From Altererythrobacter xiamenensis (GTDB lineage Bacteria; Pseudomonadota; Alphaproteobacteria; Sphingomonadales; Sphingomonadaceae), in contig NZ_FXWG01000003.1 in NCBI RefSeq assembly GCF_900177715.1, positions 496,001-560,000 of the forward strand: 64,000 nucleotides of DNA, read 5' to 3'. The notes under the pieces are model-generated. The model was not told the DNA's origin. It did not search any database and saw only the letters and a program-made list of their open reading frames with translations. Within the stretch, counting starts at the first letter, position 1, and each line of letters opens with the position of its first letter. Positions 40,773 through 49,595 of this stretch are shown here, piece by piece. Made by a program: the position numbers and the translations under genes.

Positions 40773-41774
40773 CTAGAGCTTGTGCACCGCCATGATCAGC
40801 GGACCGTAGCCGGAATTGCCGAGCCAGTCGGTCTGCACGCGCGCCGTGACCTCGTTGATCGGGATCTGCGGCTTGTTGCCCGGATGGACAGGCAGGCGCA
40901 GCGGGCGCGTCCCCGCAGGCGCCGCAATGAGTCGAGCTATTGCGCGCGGCACGTCCATCGGATCTGCAGTGCGAGTGGTCCCGTCTTCCTTGCCCATGCG
41001 CGCGACCTGCTGCGGATAGCCTGCGGCATGAACGCCGGTCAGGCGCTCCTTCAACTGTTCGGAATAATGGTTGCGATTGACCCAGACCTCCGTCGGGTAG
41101 CCCCCCGGTTCGATGATCGTCACATCGATATTGTGCGGCACGAGCTCGTAGGCGAGTTGCTCGCTCATCGCCTCAAGCGCGAATTTCGTGGCGGAGTAAT
41201 GCCCGGAATAGGGCACGATCACGCGTCCCAATTGCGATGATATCTGGAAGATCTGCCCCGAACCGCGTTCGCGCATTCCGGGCAGGACAGCGCGCGTCAT
41301 GCGGTGCGCGCCAAAGACGTTGGTTTCGAAGATGAGGCGGGTCGCCTCCATGTCCTGCACTTCGACAGGCGAGGTAATCCCGATTCCGGCATTGTTGATC
41401 AGCACATCGACCTGCCCGCCGCCGAGGATGCGATCGACGGCAGCCATCGCGTCATCGATCTCGTGATCGAGCAGTACGTCGAGCCGCAGGACATGAATGT
41501 CGAGACCATCCCGTTCGGCGAGGGCTATCAGCTCTTCTGCTTCCGGACGCGGCGTGCTGCGCATGGTGGCGAAGACCTTGGCCCCGAGGCGCGCGTAATA
41601 TTCCGCACCAAGCCTGCCGAAGCCCGACGAGCAGCCGGTAATGAGAATCGACTTGCCAGTGAGGTCGGGCGCGGCAGGCGCGACCATATCGCTCTGTGCG
41701 ACGCTTGCGGTCGCTGCGAGCGCGCCGGTTGCGGCAGCCCCGGCAAGAAGTTGGCGGCGGTCGATCGATGGCAT
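40773..41774 (-). CDS. SDR family oxidoreductase with Tat-type signal
   Basis: A 333-residue short-chain dehydrogenase/reductase. It starts MPSIDRRQLLAGAAATGALAATASVAQ, a twin-arginine export signal. The Rossmann motif is ITGCSSGFGRLGAEYYAR, followed by NNAGIG, the catalytic serine segment FQISSQLG, and YSGHYSATKFALE with the YxxxK pair. The substrate is unknown. Because SDRs need NAD(P)H, export to the periplasm would be unusual; the signal may be a remnant or the enzyme may carry its cofactor when exported. It starts 11 bp after the CPBP gene. Confidence 0.9.
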   Translation of the reverse strand: MPSIDRRQLLAGAAATGALAATASVAQSDMVAPAAPDLTGKSILITGCSSGFGRLGAEYYARLGAKVFATMRSTPRPEAEELIALAERDGLDIHVLRLDVLLDHEIDDAMAAVDRILGGGQVDVLINNAGIGITSPVEVQDMEATRLIFETNVFGAHRMTRAVLPGMRERGSGQIFQISSQLGRVIVPYSGHYSATKFALEAMSEQLAYELVPHNIDVTIIEPGGYPTEVWVNRNHYSEQLKERLTGVHAAGYPQQVARMGKEDGTTRTADPMDVPRAIARLIAAPAGTRPLRLPVHPGNKPQIPINEVTARVQTDWLGNSGYGPLIMAVHKL

Positions 41775-41784
41775 TGTTGCTCTC

Positions 41785-42417
41785 CTAAGCCGTGTCGGTT
41801 TCCGCAAAGAAATCCAGTTCATGGAGGCGTTTCTGCAGGTACCAAAGGGCAAAGATATCATAGATGGCGTGTGCCAGCATAACGGTCAAAAGGCTGCCCG
41901 TTTCCACGTAAACCACGCCGAACAACACGCCGATCGTGAAAATGATACCGGCGACGACCGGTTTCGCCATGTGAACCAGGGCAAAGATTGCCGAGCTTAC
42001 GAGTATGGCAGCGACGGTCCCGATATAATCGCCGAGCAGTGTCTGAAGCCCGGCGCGGAACAGTGCTTCTTCGCTCACACCGGCGCAGATGGAAATCCAC
42101 ACGATCGCCCATAGTGGAAGCGGATTCTTGAGAAAGGCATAGGTCTTGCCCTGAAAGCGGACGAGCGTGTCGGTGATTTTCGGGAAGGCATAGAAGCTGA
42201 ACGCTGCGCCCGCGCTCAGCAGGGCACCAAGTGCGATTCCGCGATACCATTCATGTGGGGCAGCGCTCAGAAACTGCGCGGGCTCCCTGCCTGAAAACCA
42301 CCAGAGCGCAAATCCCAGCCCGGTAAAAAAGGCCGCTTGCAAACCGACAAGCGTGACGAGCTTGCCGAGCGGGATATCAGCCAGATGCACGTTTGAAGTT
42401 CGGGACCCGTCGCTCAT
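41785..42417 (-). CDS. CPBP family intramembrane protease
   Basis: A 210-residue membrane protein of the CAAX protease and bacteriocin-processing (CPBP/ABI) family. The EExxxR motif is in CAGVSEEALFRAGLQTLL (about residues 115-132), the second motif FALVHMAKPVVAG has the His, and the last is MLAHAIYDIFALWY. About six to seven membrane helices are visible. The family prunes or modifies membrane peptides; the substrate is not known here. It overlaps the pth stop as ATGA, so it is coupled to pth. Confidence 0.92.
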   Translation of the reverse strand: MSDGSRTSNVHLADIPLGKLVTLVGLQAAFFTGLGFALWWFSGREPAQFLSAAPHEWYRGIALGALLSAGAAFSFYAFPKITDTLVRFQGKTYAFLKNPLPLWAIVWISICAGVSEEALFRAGLQTLLGDYIGTVAAILVSSAIFALVHMAKPVVAGIIFTIGVLFGVVYVETGSLLTVMLAHAIYDIFALWYLQKRLHELDFFAETDTA

Positions 42418-42980
42418 TGCATCCGGAGCGCGACATCGCTCATGAAGCGGGGATCGTCTCCCTTGGCGAGCCATTCCGCCTCGGCCCCGATTGCCCCGAG
42501 CATCTGGACGAGATCGTCCTGCTCGGCCTTGGCGTAATTGCCCAGCACATAGCCCGAAACGCGGTCCTTGTGACCGGGGTGGCCGATACCGATCCGAACC
42601 CGCCGGAAGTCCGGGCCGAGATGCTTGTCGATGGAGCGCAACCCGTTGTGCCCCGCGGTTCCGCCGCCCTGCTTCACCTTCACCTTGAACGGGGCGAGGT
42701 CGAGCTCGTCATGGAAAACGGTCAGCGCGTCGGTCCCGAGCTTGTAGAAGCGCAGCGCTTCACCCACGCTCCGCCCGCTTTCGTTCATGAAGGTCGCGGG
42801 CTTCAACAGCAGGATCTTCTCGCTGCCGATCCGGCCTTCCTGGGCCCAGCCCTGGAACTTCTTCTGCGGCGGTGCGAAGTCGTACATGTCGGCGATGACG
42901 TCGCACGCCATGAAGCCGACATTGTGCCGGTGCATCGCATAGCGTGGTCCGGGATTTCCGAGGCCTACCCAAATCTGCAT
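42414..42980 (-). CDS. pth: Peptidyl-tRNA hydrolase
   Basis: Cleaves peptidyl-tRNA released from stalled ribosomes; 188 residues. Seen: VGLGNPGPRYAMHRHNVGF with the catalytic H19, LLKPATFMNESGRSVGEAL, VFHDELDLAPFKVKVKQGGGTAGHNGLRSIDKHLG with the catalytic Asp, and GIGHPGHKDRVSGYVLGNYAKAEQ. The family is essential in most bacteria. It lies downstream of rplY with an opposite-strand lipoprotein gene and the rplY terminator between. CPBP follows by a 4-bp overlap. Confidence 0.97.
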   Translation of the reverse strand: MQIWVGLGNPGPRYAMHRHNVGFMACDVIADMYDFAPPQKKFQGWAQEGRIGSEKILLLKPATFMNESGRSVGEALRFYKLGTDALTVFHDELDLAPFKVKVKQGGGTAGHNGLRSIDKHLGPDFRRVRIGIGHPGHKDRVSGYVLGNYAKAEQDDLVQMLGAIGAEAEWLAKGDDPRFMSDVALRMQ

Positions 42981-43090
42981 GGGAGGCCCCTAGCGTGGCC
43001 CCACGAAAATACAATTGCCGTGCACGATTCCGCTTTGTCCAAACTGAGAATTGGGAGTAATTATCGGGCGATAAATGCGAGCGGGGAACC

Positions 43091-43300
43091 ATGGACTATT
43101 TCAAGTTTGCGTCGCTGCCGTTGATAGCACTGCTTTGCGCCTGTGCGACCTACGAGCCTGGCTGGTCCGGGCAGGGGGCAGAGCCGTTCGAAGAAGCTCT
43201 TGCAGACTGCCAGAAAACGGCAGCGGAAACTTCCGATCCCGACGCCAGAGATGCTGTCCTCGTGCGATGCATGGCCGAGAAGGGCTGGACGCGCGATTGA
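43091..43300 (+). CDS. Small lipoprotein
   Basis: A 69-residue protein. MDYFKFASLPLIALLCACATYEPG has a lipoprotein signal with lipobox LLCAC, cleavage before C16 or C18. The mature part is short and polar (QGAEPFEEALADCQKTAAETSDPDARDAVLVRCMAEKGWTRD) with two Cys that could form a disulphide. Such short lipoproteins are common in sphingomonads, with no function known to me. A GGGG-A ribosome site precedes the ATG. It lies on the opposite strand between rplY and pth. Confidence 0.75.
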   Translation: MDYFKFASLPLIALLCACATYEPGWSGQGAEPFEEALADCQKTAAETSDPDARDAVLVRCMAEKGWTRD

Positions 43301-43314
43301 CCAATGTCTGGGGC

Positions 43315-43349
43315 AAACAAAAACGCCGGAGTTCGTGAGAACCCCGGCG
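43315..43349 (-). terminator. Rho-independent terminator of rplY
   Basis: An 11-bp stem (43324-43334 with 43339-43349, one G-U pair) and a 4-nt loop. On the minus strand it is followed by TTTTTGTTT. It lies about 30 bp past the rplY stop and separates rplY from pth. It also covers the end region of the small lipoprotein gene on the plus strand. Confidence 0.88.
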
Positions 43350-43378
43350 CCTTGGTGATTGCGTGAAGCAGACAGAGC

Positions 43379-44071
43379 TTAGTCTTCGCTCTTCTCTTCC
43401 TGTTCTTCGGCTGCGTCTGCATCCTCGCCCTGTTCGGTTGCGGGGACTGCATCTGCATCGACTTCTTCGTCCTCTTCGCCTTCAGCGCCTTCGCTCTTCT
43501 TGAGAGCGGACGGAGCGACGAGCGTAGCGATCGTGAAGTCGCGATCGGTGATCGCGCTCTCGCTGCCCTCGGGCAGGGTCACTTCGCTGACGTGGATCGA
43601 ATCGCCGACTTCCTTGCCGGTTACGTCGATTTCGATCTCGTTCGGGATCTTGTCCGCGTCGCAGACCAGTTCGAGCTCGTGACGGACCACGTTGAGAACG
43701 CCGCCCTTCTTGAGACCCGGCGAAGCTTCTTCGTTGGCGAAGATAACCGGAACCGAGACTTCGACCTTCGCACCCTTGGCGAGGCGGAAGAAGTCGACGT
43801 GTTCGGGACGGTCGGTGACAGGGTGAAGCGCCACGTCCTTGGGCAGGGTGCGGACGGACTTGCCGTCCACTTCGATCGTCACGATGGAGTTCATGAAGTG
43901 TCCGGTGCCAAGCTGGCGGACTAGTTCCTTCGCTTCCACGTGGATCATCGTGGGTTCTTCCTTGCCGCCATAGATCACGGCGGGGACGCGGCCTTCGCGA
44001 CGCAGTGCACGGGAGGCTCCCTTGCCAGCCCGTTCGCGCGTCTCGGCCGGCAGGGTCAGAGCGTCGCTCAT
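43379..44071 (-). CDS. rplY: 50S ribosomal protein L25 (general stress protein Ctc type)
   Basis: 5S rRNA-binding protein L25 of the long TL5/Ctc form, 230 residues. The N-terminal 5S-binding domain has [29 protein letters not shown]. The TL5 C-terminal domain includes [19 protein letters not shown]. The tail is strongly acidic with Glu/Asp repeats ([21 protein letters not shown]), common in alphaproteobacterial L25. Its own terminator lies at 43315-43349. Confidence 0.97.
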   Translation of the reverse strand: MSDALTLPAETRERAGKGASRALRREGRVPAVIYGGKEEPTMIHVEAKELVRQLGTGHFMNSIVTIEVDGKSVRTLPKDVALHPVTDRPEHVDFFRLAKGAKVEVSVPVIFANEEASPGLKKGGVLNVVRHELELVCDADKIPNEIEIDVTGKEVGDSIHVSEVTLPEGSESAITDRDFTIATLVAPSALKKSEGAEGEEDEEVDADAVPATEQGEDADAAEEQEEKSED

Positions 44072-44213
44072 GTCACTTACCTTTCGAATTGCATTGGTTT
44101 GTCATTCGGTCCGCCACGCCTCCAGGGATGACCATGGCGCCGAAGCGCGGGCCTTTAGTGCGATGCGGCCCGATTGGCAAGCCTGCAGTTGGGTGCGCGA
44201 GGTGGCGGGCCTG

Positions 44214-45098
44214 CTACTGGATTCGCGAGACGGTAAAGCCGCGCTCTTCCAGCATGGCCTTGAGCCCGTCAGGCCCGACCAGGTGCGCAGCACCAACCGC
44301 AACGAAGGGTAGCCGCCCCTGATCCATGACCCGCACGAGGTCATCCGTCCAACGCCTGTTGCGTCCGGTCAGAAGGGCTTCGCGCAATTCGGGATCGGCG
44401 AGAATTCCGCTTTCGCTGGCTTCGACCAGCGCCTCGACATCGCCCGCGAGCCAGGCGCGGCGCAGCTCTGCGGGATCGGCCGTGCGGTTTTCGACTTCTT
44501 CGACGACAGCGATAAGGAGGTCTTCCTGTTCGCTCTCGGGCAGTTGGTCGAAGATGCCCAGTTGCACCTCGGCTCCCTCGAACTCGCGAATTTCGCGTCC
44601 GGCGAATGCTGCGATCATCGCGCGATCGGCGCCGTTTTCGCTTTTGCCGCTTTCGACAAGGCGGGCGAGCATCAAAGCAGCCGCCCAGGTCTCGATCCGG
44701 TGAAAATCGGCCTCGCTGAAGTCGGAACGTTCGATCAGCCGGACGAGGTCGGGCCGGGCGGAGGGTTCGACCCGCAGGGAAAGATCGGGCTGCTCCCCAC
44801 CGATCGCGAGCCTTGAAAACGTTTCGGCGAGGCCCGCGCTATCGGCAAGGTCTGCGATCTCCACCATCAGCAGGTCGGCCGCGTCGATCCTGTCTTCCAG
44901 CGTGCCGGTGCGCCAGCGCGTTCCGTCAGGCAGCGAATGGATCGTCCCGAACAGCCAACCGCGCACCGCGCCGCCGCGGTCCGAAACCTCGTACAGCAGC
45001 GGCGTCGGTGCAGCGCCATCTGACGCGGTTTCGGCCACATCCTCCCCGCAGGCACCGAGCATGGCCCCGAAGGCAAGGAGGAGCAGCCAGCGAAGCAT
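44214..45098 (-). CDS. TraB/GumN family lipoprotein (copy 1)
   Basis: A 294-residue TraB/GumN family protein. The N-terminus MLRWLLLLAFGAMLGACGED is a lipoprotein signal with lipobox LGAC. The family motif VRGWLFGTIHSLPDGTRW is at about residues 45-62. The C-terminal signature is RLPFVAVGAAHLVGPDGLKAMLEERGFTVSRIQ. The two conserved GxxH motifs are compatible with a metal-dependent hydrolase, but no activity is established for this branch. Its start abuts the stop of the paralogue encoded next to it. Confidence 0.9.
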   Translation of the reverse strand: MLRWLLLLAFGAMLGACGEDVAETASDGAAPTPLLYEVSDRGGAVRGWLFGTIHSLPDGTRWRTGTLEDRIDAADLLMVEIADLADSAGLAETFSRLAIGGEQPDLSLRVEPSARPDLVRLIERSDFSEADFHRIETWAAALMLARLVESGKSENGADRAMIAAFAGREIREFEGAEVQLGIFDQLPESEQEDLLIAVVEEVENRTADPAELRRAWLAGDVEALVEASESGILADPELREALLTGRNRRWTDDLVRVMDQGRLPFVAVGAAHLVGPDGLKAMLEERGFTVSRIQ

Positions 45099-46094
45099 CT
45101 ACTGAACGCGTTGCGTCACGATGCCGAGATCTTCGAGAGCATCCTGGACGCTCTCTTCGCCCGCAAGGTGACCTGCGCCGACAGCGATGAATACGGTACC
45201 CGGAGTATCGAGCCGCTCGTCGATCCAGTTCGCCCAGTTGCGATTGCGCGCATAGAGCAGCTGTTCGGCGAGCGTCTTGTCGGTCATGCCTTCGTTCATG
45301 AGCTTTGCCAGATCATCGGCATCGCCCTCGAGCCACTCGGCTACCATCGCATCGAGCTGGCTCTTGATCTCGTCCACATTGTCGGCCGTCTCGACAAGAA
45401 AAGCGATCTGCGATTCCTGCGGCAACCCGTCGAACAGGCCGATCTGGAACTCGATGGTTTCGAGCGCGGCACGATCCTTCTCGCCTGCCTGATCGATCAG
45501 GATCTTCTCGACCCCTGCATCGGGCGAATAGCCCTGCTGCATCAGCGGCAGCATGGTCAGCACCATGCCGGCATACCACGGCTCGAACCGGTCGAAGGCG
45601 GCGGCGGGCATGCCGAGCTTGCCCAGCGCGGCTTCGTAGGTCGCTTTCTGCTCTTCATCGAGCAGCGAACGCAGGGTGGTATCGGCAGGCAGGATGCCCT
45701 TGGCGCCGACCAATTGGACCATCTTCGCCTCGACGCTGTCGTCCATCAGGATTTCGGTCACGATCGAATCCGAAGAGCCGAGCGCGTCGCTGATCGACGA
45801 GTTGAGCCAGTTCACCTCCTTGGGCAGCGCATGAACCGTGCCGAAGAGGTAGATCGTGGTGTCCTCGTCCGCGACTTTCCACATGGCGGGTGTGCCGGTT
45901 TGAGTTTCCCCGCCAACAGCAGCCTCGACCGCGTCTCCAGCAGCTTCGACATTGGCGGCAGCGTCGGCGGCGGCTTCGACCTCCGCGGCAGCGGCGGCCT
46001 CTTGCTCGGCATGGTGATCGGCGAGGGCCGGACCGGAGAACAGAACGGAGGACGCGCACAGCGCCGCAGCGAGCGATTTCGTGAATGTTTTCAT
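45099..46094 (-). CDS. TraB/GumN family exported protein (copy 2)
   Basis: A 331-residue paralogue of the adjacent gene. MKTFTKSLAAALCASSVLFSGPALADH is a cleavable signal peptide. A low-complexity Ala/Glu linker (about residues 27-60) precedes the family core: DTTIYLFGTVHALPKEVNW, EKDRAALETIEFQIGLFDGLPQESQIAFL, and GTVFIAVGAGHLAGEESVQDALEDLGIVTQRVQ at the end. No lipobox is present, unlike copy 1, so the two copies probably reside in different places. It is divergent from glyQ across 159 bp. A longer frame to 47030 is antisense to glyQ and is rejected. Confidence 0.9.
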   Translation of the reverse strand: MKTFTKSLAAALCASSVLFSGPALADHHAEQEAAAAAEVEAAADAAANVEAAGDAVEAAVGGETQTGTPAMWKVADEDTTIYLFGTVHALPKEVNWLNSSISDALGSSDSIVTEILMDDSVEAKMVQLVGAKGILPADTTLRSLLDEEQKATYEAALGKLGMPAAAFDRFEPWYAGMVLTMLPLMQQGYSPDAGVEKILIDQAGEKDRAALETIEFQIGLFDGLPQESQIAFLVETADNVDEIKSQLDAMVAEWLEGDADDLAKLMNEGMTDKTLAEQLLYARNRNWANWIDERLDTPGTVFIAVGAGHLAGEESVQDALEDLGIVTQRVQ

Positions 46095-46253
46095 GGAAGA
46101 CAGTCCTTGGATCAATTGCTTTAATGCTAGCTGAAAAGGTCGCGCCTGTCGCCCTGCAATTTGCAAACTCCTACGTGCGACCGACCATAACCGACGGACA
46201 AGTGCTGCACTGCGGCATTGACCCTCTCGGGGCGTTGCGCCAAAGCGCGCGGC

Positions 46254-47168
46254 ATGACAGCTGAGCCCGCCCGGAGAGATCCGACCAAGTCCTTCCAGGA
46301 CATGATCCTGACGCTCCATGACTTCTGGAGCGCCCAAGGATGCGTCATCCTGCAGCCCTATGACATGCGCATGGGCGCGGGCACTTTTCATACCGCTACC
46401 ACGCTGCGCGCGCTCGGGCCGGAGCCGTGGAATGCGGCCTTCGTCCAGCCGTGCCGCCGCCCGACCGATGGCCGATATGGCGAGAACCCGAACCGGCTGC
46501 AGCATTACTATCAGTATCAGGTAATCCTGAAGCCGAGCCCGCCCGACATTCAGGAGCTTTATCTCGAAAGCCTGCGCCAGATCGGGATCGACCCGCTCAA
46601 GCACGATATCCGCTTCGTCGAGGATGACTGGGAATCGCCCACGCTCGGCGCCTGGGGGCTGGGCTGGGAAGTCTGGTGTGACGGGATGGAAGTCACCCAG
46701 TTCACCTATTTCCAGCAGATGGGCGGGTTCGACTGCAAGCCGGTCGCGGGTGAGCTGACCTACGGGCTCGAACGCCTCGCCGTGTACATCCAGGGCGTCG
46801 ACAATGTGTACGACCTCGCGTTCAACAAGCAGGGCGTGAGCTACGGTGATGTCTTTCTCGAAAACGAGAGGCAGATGTCGAAGTGGAACTTCGAAGTCGC
46901 CGAAACAGACGCGCTGTTCGACCTGTTCAACAAAGCAGAGGCCGAGTGCAAGAATGCGCTCGCGCATGACGTGCCGATCGCCGCCTACGAACAGGCGGTG
47001 GAGGCGAGCCACATCTTCAACCTGCTGCAAGCGCGCGGCGTGATCAGCGTGCAGGAACGCGCCAGCTACATGGGCCGCGTCCGTGACCTCGCTCGCGGAT
47101 CGTGCGAAGCGTATATGGCGAAGGAAGCGCCCGTCTGGGCCGAGAAATATCCGGAGTGGTCGAAATGA
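46254..47168 (+). CDS. glyQ: Glycyl-tRNA synthetase alpha subunit
   Basis: Catalytic subunit of the alpha2beta2 glycyl-tRNA synthetase; 304 residues. Seen: [84 protein letters not shown] (motif 2 region), [33 protein letters not shown], and [13 protein letters not shown]. The start at 46254 ([13 protein letters not shown]) is supported by position; an earlier in-frame ATG at 46218 is weaker. It overlaps glyS by ATGA. Confidence 0.98.
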   Translation: MTAEPARRDPTKSFQDMILTLHDFWSAQGCVILQPYDMRMGAGTFHTATTLRALGPEPWNAAFVQPCRRPTDGRYGENPNRLQHYYQYQVILKPSPPDIQELYLESLRQIGIDPLKHDIRFVEDDWESPTLGAWGLGWEVWCDGMEVTQFTYFQQMGGFDCKPVAGELTYGLERLAVYIQGVDNVYDLAFNKQGVSYGDVFLENERQMSKWNFEVAETDALFDLFNKAEAECKNALAHDVPIAAYEQAVEASHIFNLLQARGVISVQERASYMGRVRDLARGSCEAYMAKEAPVWAEKYPEWSK

Positions 47169-49468
47169 GCGACTTCCTCCTCGAACTCCGCAGCGAAGAA
47201 ATCCCCGCCCGGATGCAGGCGGGCGCCCGCGCAGAGCTGGAAAAGCTGTTCCGCCGCGAAATGGACGCTGCTGGTGTCGCGACAGGCGAGATCACCGTGT
47301 GGTCGACCCCGCGCCGCCTTGCGCTGATCGCGCGCGGCCTTCCCGAAGCGACCGAGGCCGTGCGCGAAGAAGCCAAGGGCCCGCCCGAGGGTGCGCCCGA
47401 TCAGGCCATCGACGGTTTCTGCCGCAAGAACGGCGTCACACGCGACCAGCTGGAACTGCGCGACGTCAAAGGACGCAACACGTATTTTGCCGTGATCGAG
47501 AAACCGGGGCAGGCGACGAAAGACCTGCTGGCTGACGCCATTCCGGCAATCATCCGCGACTTCGCCTGGCCCAAGTCGATGCGCTGGGGCGCGGACTCGA
47601 TCTCGACCGAAAGCTTACGCTGGGTGCGTCCGCTATCGGGCATCGTTGCGCTGCTCGGCGATGATGTGATCGAATGCGAAGTGCATGGCGTGACGAGCGG
47701 CGCTGTGACGCTCGGCCATCGCTTCCACCATTCGGGCGACATCACGATCGGCAATGCCGACGACTATGCGATGAAGCTGCGCGCGGGCCATGTGATCGTC
47801 GATCACGAGGAGCGGCAGGACGCGATACGTACCGGCGCGAAACAGGTTGCCGAAGTGGCTGGCCTCAAGCTGGTAGAAGATGAAGGTCTGGTGATCGAGA
47901 ACGCGGGCCTGACCGAATGGCCAGTGCCGCTGCTCGGCCGATTCGATGAGGACTATCTCGATGTTCCGCCAGAGGTCATCCAGCTGACCGCGCGCGTGAA
48001 CCAGAAGTATTTCGTGTGCGAAGACAGCGCCGGAAAACTGGCGAACGCCTTCATCTGCACCGCCAATATCGAGGCGGTCGATCCGGCTGTTGTGGTCGAC
48101 GGCAATCGCAAGGTGCTCGCGGCGCGGCTGTCCGATGCGCGCTTCTTCTGGGAACTCGATCAGAAGACGACGCTCGCGGACCATGCGGAAGGCTTAAAGC
48201 GCATCACCTTCCACGAGAAGCTGGGCACCGTGGCCGACAAGGTCGAGCGCGTGGCCAAGCTTGCGCGCTGGCTCGCGGAAGAGAAGATCGTTGCAGCCGA
48301 TCCCGACCTCGCCGAACAGGCGGCGCGGCTTTCCAAGGCCGACCTCGTCACAGAGATGGTCGGCGAGTTTCCCGAACTGCAGGGCCTGATGGGCGGATAT
48401 TACGCCGAGAAGGAAGGTCTGCCGCAGGAAGTCAGCGACGCGATCCGCGATCACTACAAGCCGGTTGGGCAGGGCGACGAAGTGCCGACCGCACCGGTCA
48501 CCGTGGCGGTGAGCCTCGCGGACAAGCTGGATACCTTGGTGGCATTCTTTTTATCTGGCGAACAACCAACTGGATCGAAAGATCCTTACGCGCTGCGACG
48601 GGCAGTCATTGCCGTTTTACGGATTATTTCTGAGAATAATCTGCGCTTCAGAATGCAAGGAGCCATTTATCAGGCGGCGCGGTGGCTGTTAGAACAGGGG
48701 CCAGGTGACGACGAGTATGCCATTCACTTTCTAATCTACGCACGCGATTTCGTGTGGACTTCGCGGATGATCATGGAAGCTGAGGATATCGGGGACAATA
48801 TCGCCTCGAAGGGTCAAATTGGCTACACGCGGACCAATTGGTATCTCGGTCTTGCCTCACTTCCGACTTTCTTCGCCGACCGCCTCAAGGTTCAGCAGCG
48901 CGAAGCGGGCATCCGTCACGACCTGATCGACGCCGTGTTCGCACTAGGTGGTGAAGACGATCTCGTCCGTCTGCTCGCCCGCGTTCACGCGCTCCAGTCC
49001 TTCATGGAGACAGACGACGGCGCGAACCTGCTCGCGGGTTACAAGCGCGCGGCCAACATTCTCAAGAAAGAAGATTGGGACGGCCAAGCCTCTTCCGAAC
49101 CCGAGCATACCGGTGAGGAAGATCCGCTGGCGCTCGCCGGCAAGCCCGAGTTCGACGAGGCGATGGCCAGCCACATGGGGAACGATGCTGGCGGCAACGG
49201 CCTTTCCTACTCGCCCGAACCGAGCGAAAAGGCGCTGATCGATGCGCTCGACAGCGCGGAACCCAAGGCCGCGGCAGCCGTAGAGGCAGAGGACTTCGCC
49301 GCGGCAATGTCCGCGCTGGCTTCCCTGCGCGCACCGATCGACCGGTTCTTTGAAGACGTGATTGTCAACGCCGAAGAAAAGCATGTGCGCGCAGCCCGGC
49401 TCGACCTGCTAGCGCGCTTCCGCGATGCGGTGCACCAGGTCGCGGATTTTGGAAGGATCGAGGGCTGA
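47165..49468 (+). CDS. glyS: Glycyl-tRNA synthetase beta subunit
   Basis: tRNA-binding and HD-like subunit of the alpha2beta2 glycyl-tRNA synthetase; 767 residues, longer than the usual about 690. It starts [18 protein letters not shown]. Hallmarks are [31 protein letters not shown] blocks, [25 protein letters not shown] and [18 protein letters not shown]. Extra length comes from a block at about 48610-48860 and a second near the C-terminus ([17 protein letters not shown]). The first is noticeably AT-richer, with TTA and ATT codons unlike the rest of the gene. Confidence 0.97.
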   Translation: MSDFLLELRSEEIPARMQAGARAELEKLFRREMDAAGVATGEITVWSTPRRLALIARGLPEATEAVREEAKGPPEGAPDQAIDGFCRKNGVTRDQLELRDVKGRNTYFAVIEKPGQATKDLLADAIPAIIRDFAWPKSMRWGADSISTESLRWVRPLSGIVALLGDDVIECEVHGVTSGAVTLGHRFHHSGDITIGNADDYAMKLRAGHVIVDHEERQDAIRTGAKQVAEVAGLKLVEDEGLVIENAGLTEWPVPLLGRFDEDYLDVPPEVIQLTARVNQKYFVCEDSAGKLANAFICTANIEAVDPAVVVDGNRKVLAARLSDARFFWELDQKTTLADHAEGLKRITFHEKLGTVADKVERVAKLARWLAEEKIVAADPDLAEQAARLSKADLVTEMVGEFPELQGLMGGYYAEKEGLPQEVSDAIRDHYKPVGQGDEVPTAPVTVAVSLADKLDTLVAFFLSGEQPTGSKDPYALRRAVIAVLRIISENNLRFRMQGAIYQAARWLLEQGPGDDEYAIHFLIYARDFVWTSRMIMEAEDIGDNIASKGQIGYTRTNWYLGLASLPTFFADRLKVQQREAGIRHDLIDAVFALGGEDDLVRLLARVHALQSFMETDDGANLLAGYKRAANILKKEDWDGQASSEPEHTGEEDPLALAGKPEFDEAMASHMGNDAGGNGLSYSPEPSEKALIDALDSAEPKAAAAVEAEDFAAAMSALASLRAPIDRFFEDVIVNAEEKHVRAARLDLLARFRDAVHQVADFGRIEG

Positions 49469-49549
49469 GAGCGGGTTTCTGTTGGTAAAGTGTCAAGCTG
49501 ATCCAACAGACAAAATCTATGATCTTTCAGCGAGTTATAGAGAGTATTG

Positions 49550-49579
49550 AACTTGACGCGCTGTCAATTGTGTCAAGTT
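49550..49579. promoter_or_regulatory. Inverted repeat upstream of ppdK
   Basis: AACTTGAC (49550-49557) and GTCAAGTT (49572-49579) form a perfect 8-bp inverted repeat with a 14-nt spacer, ending 16 bp before the ppdK start. The half-site GTGTCAAG also occurs at 49490-49497. It may be a regulator site or leader hairpin. A convincing -10/-35 pair was not found. Confidence 0.4.
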
Positions 49580-49595
49580 TGTAGGAGATAGAAGA

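Noticed and set aside
46095..47030. N-terminal extension of the second TraB/GumN protein
   Set aside because: The extension is antisense to glyQ; a proper signal peptide begins at 46094.
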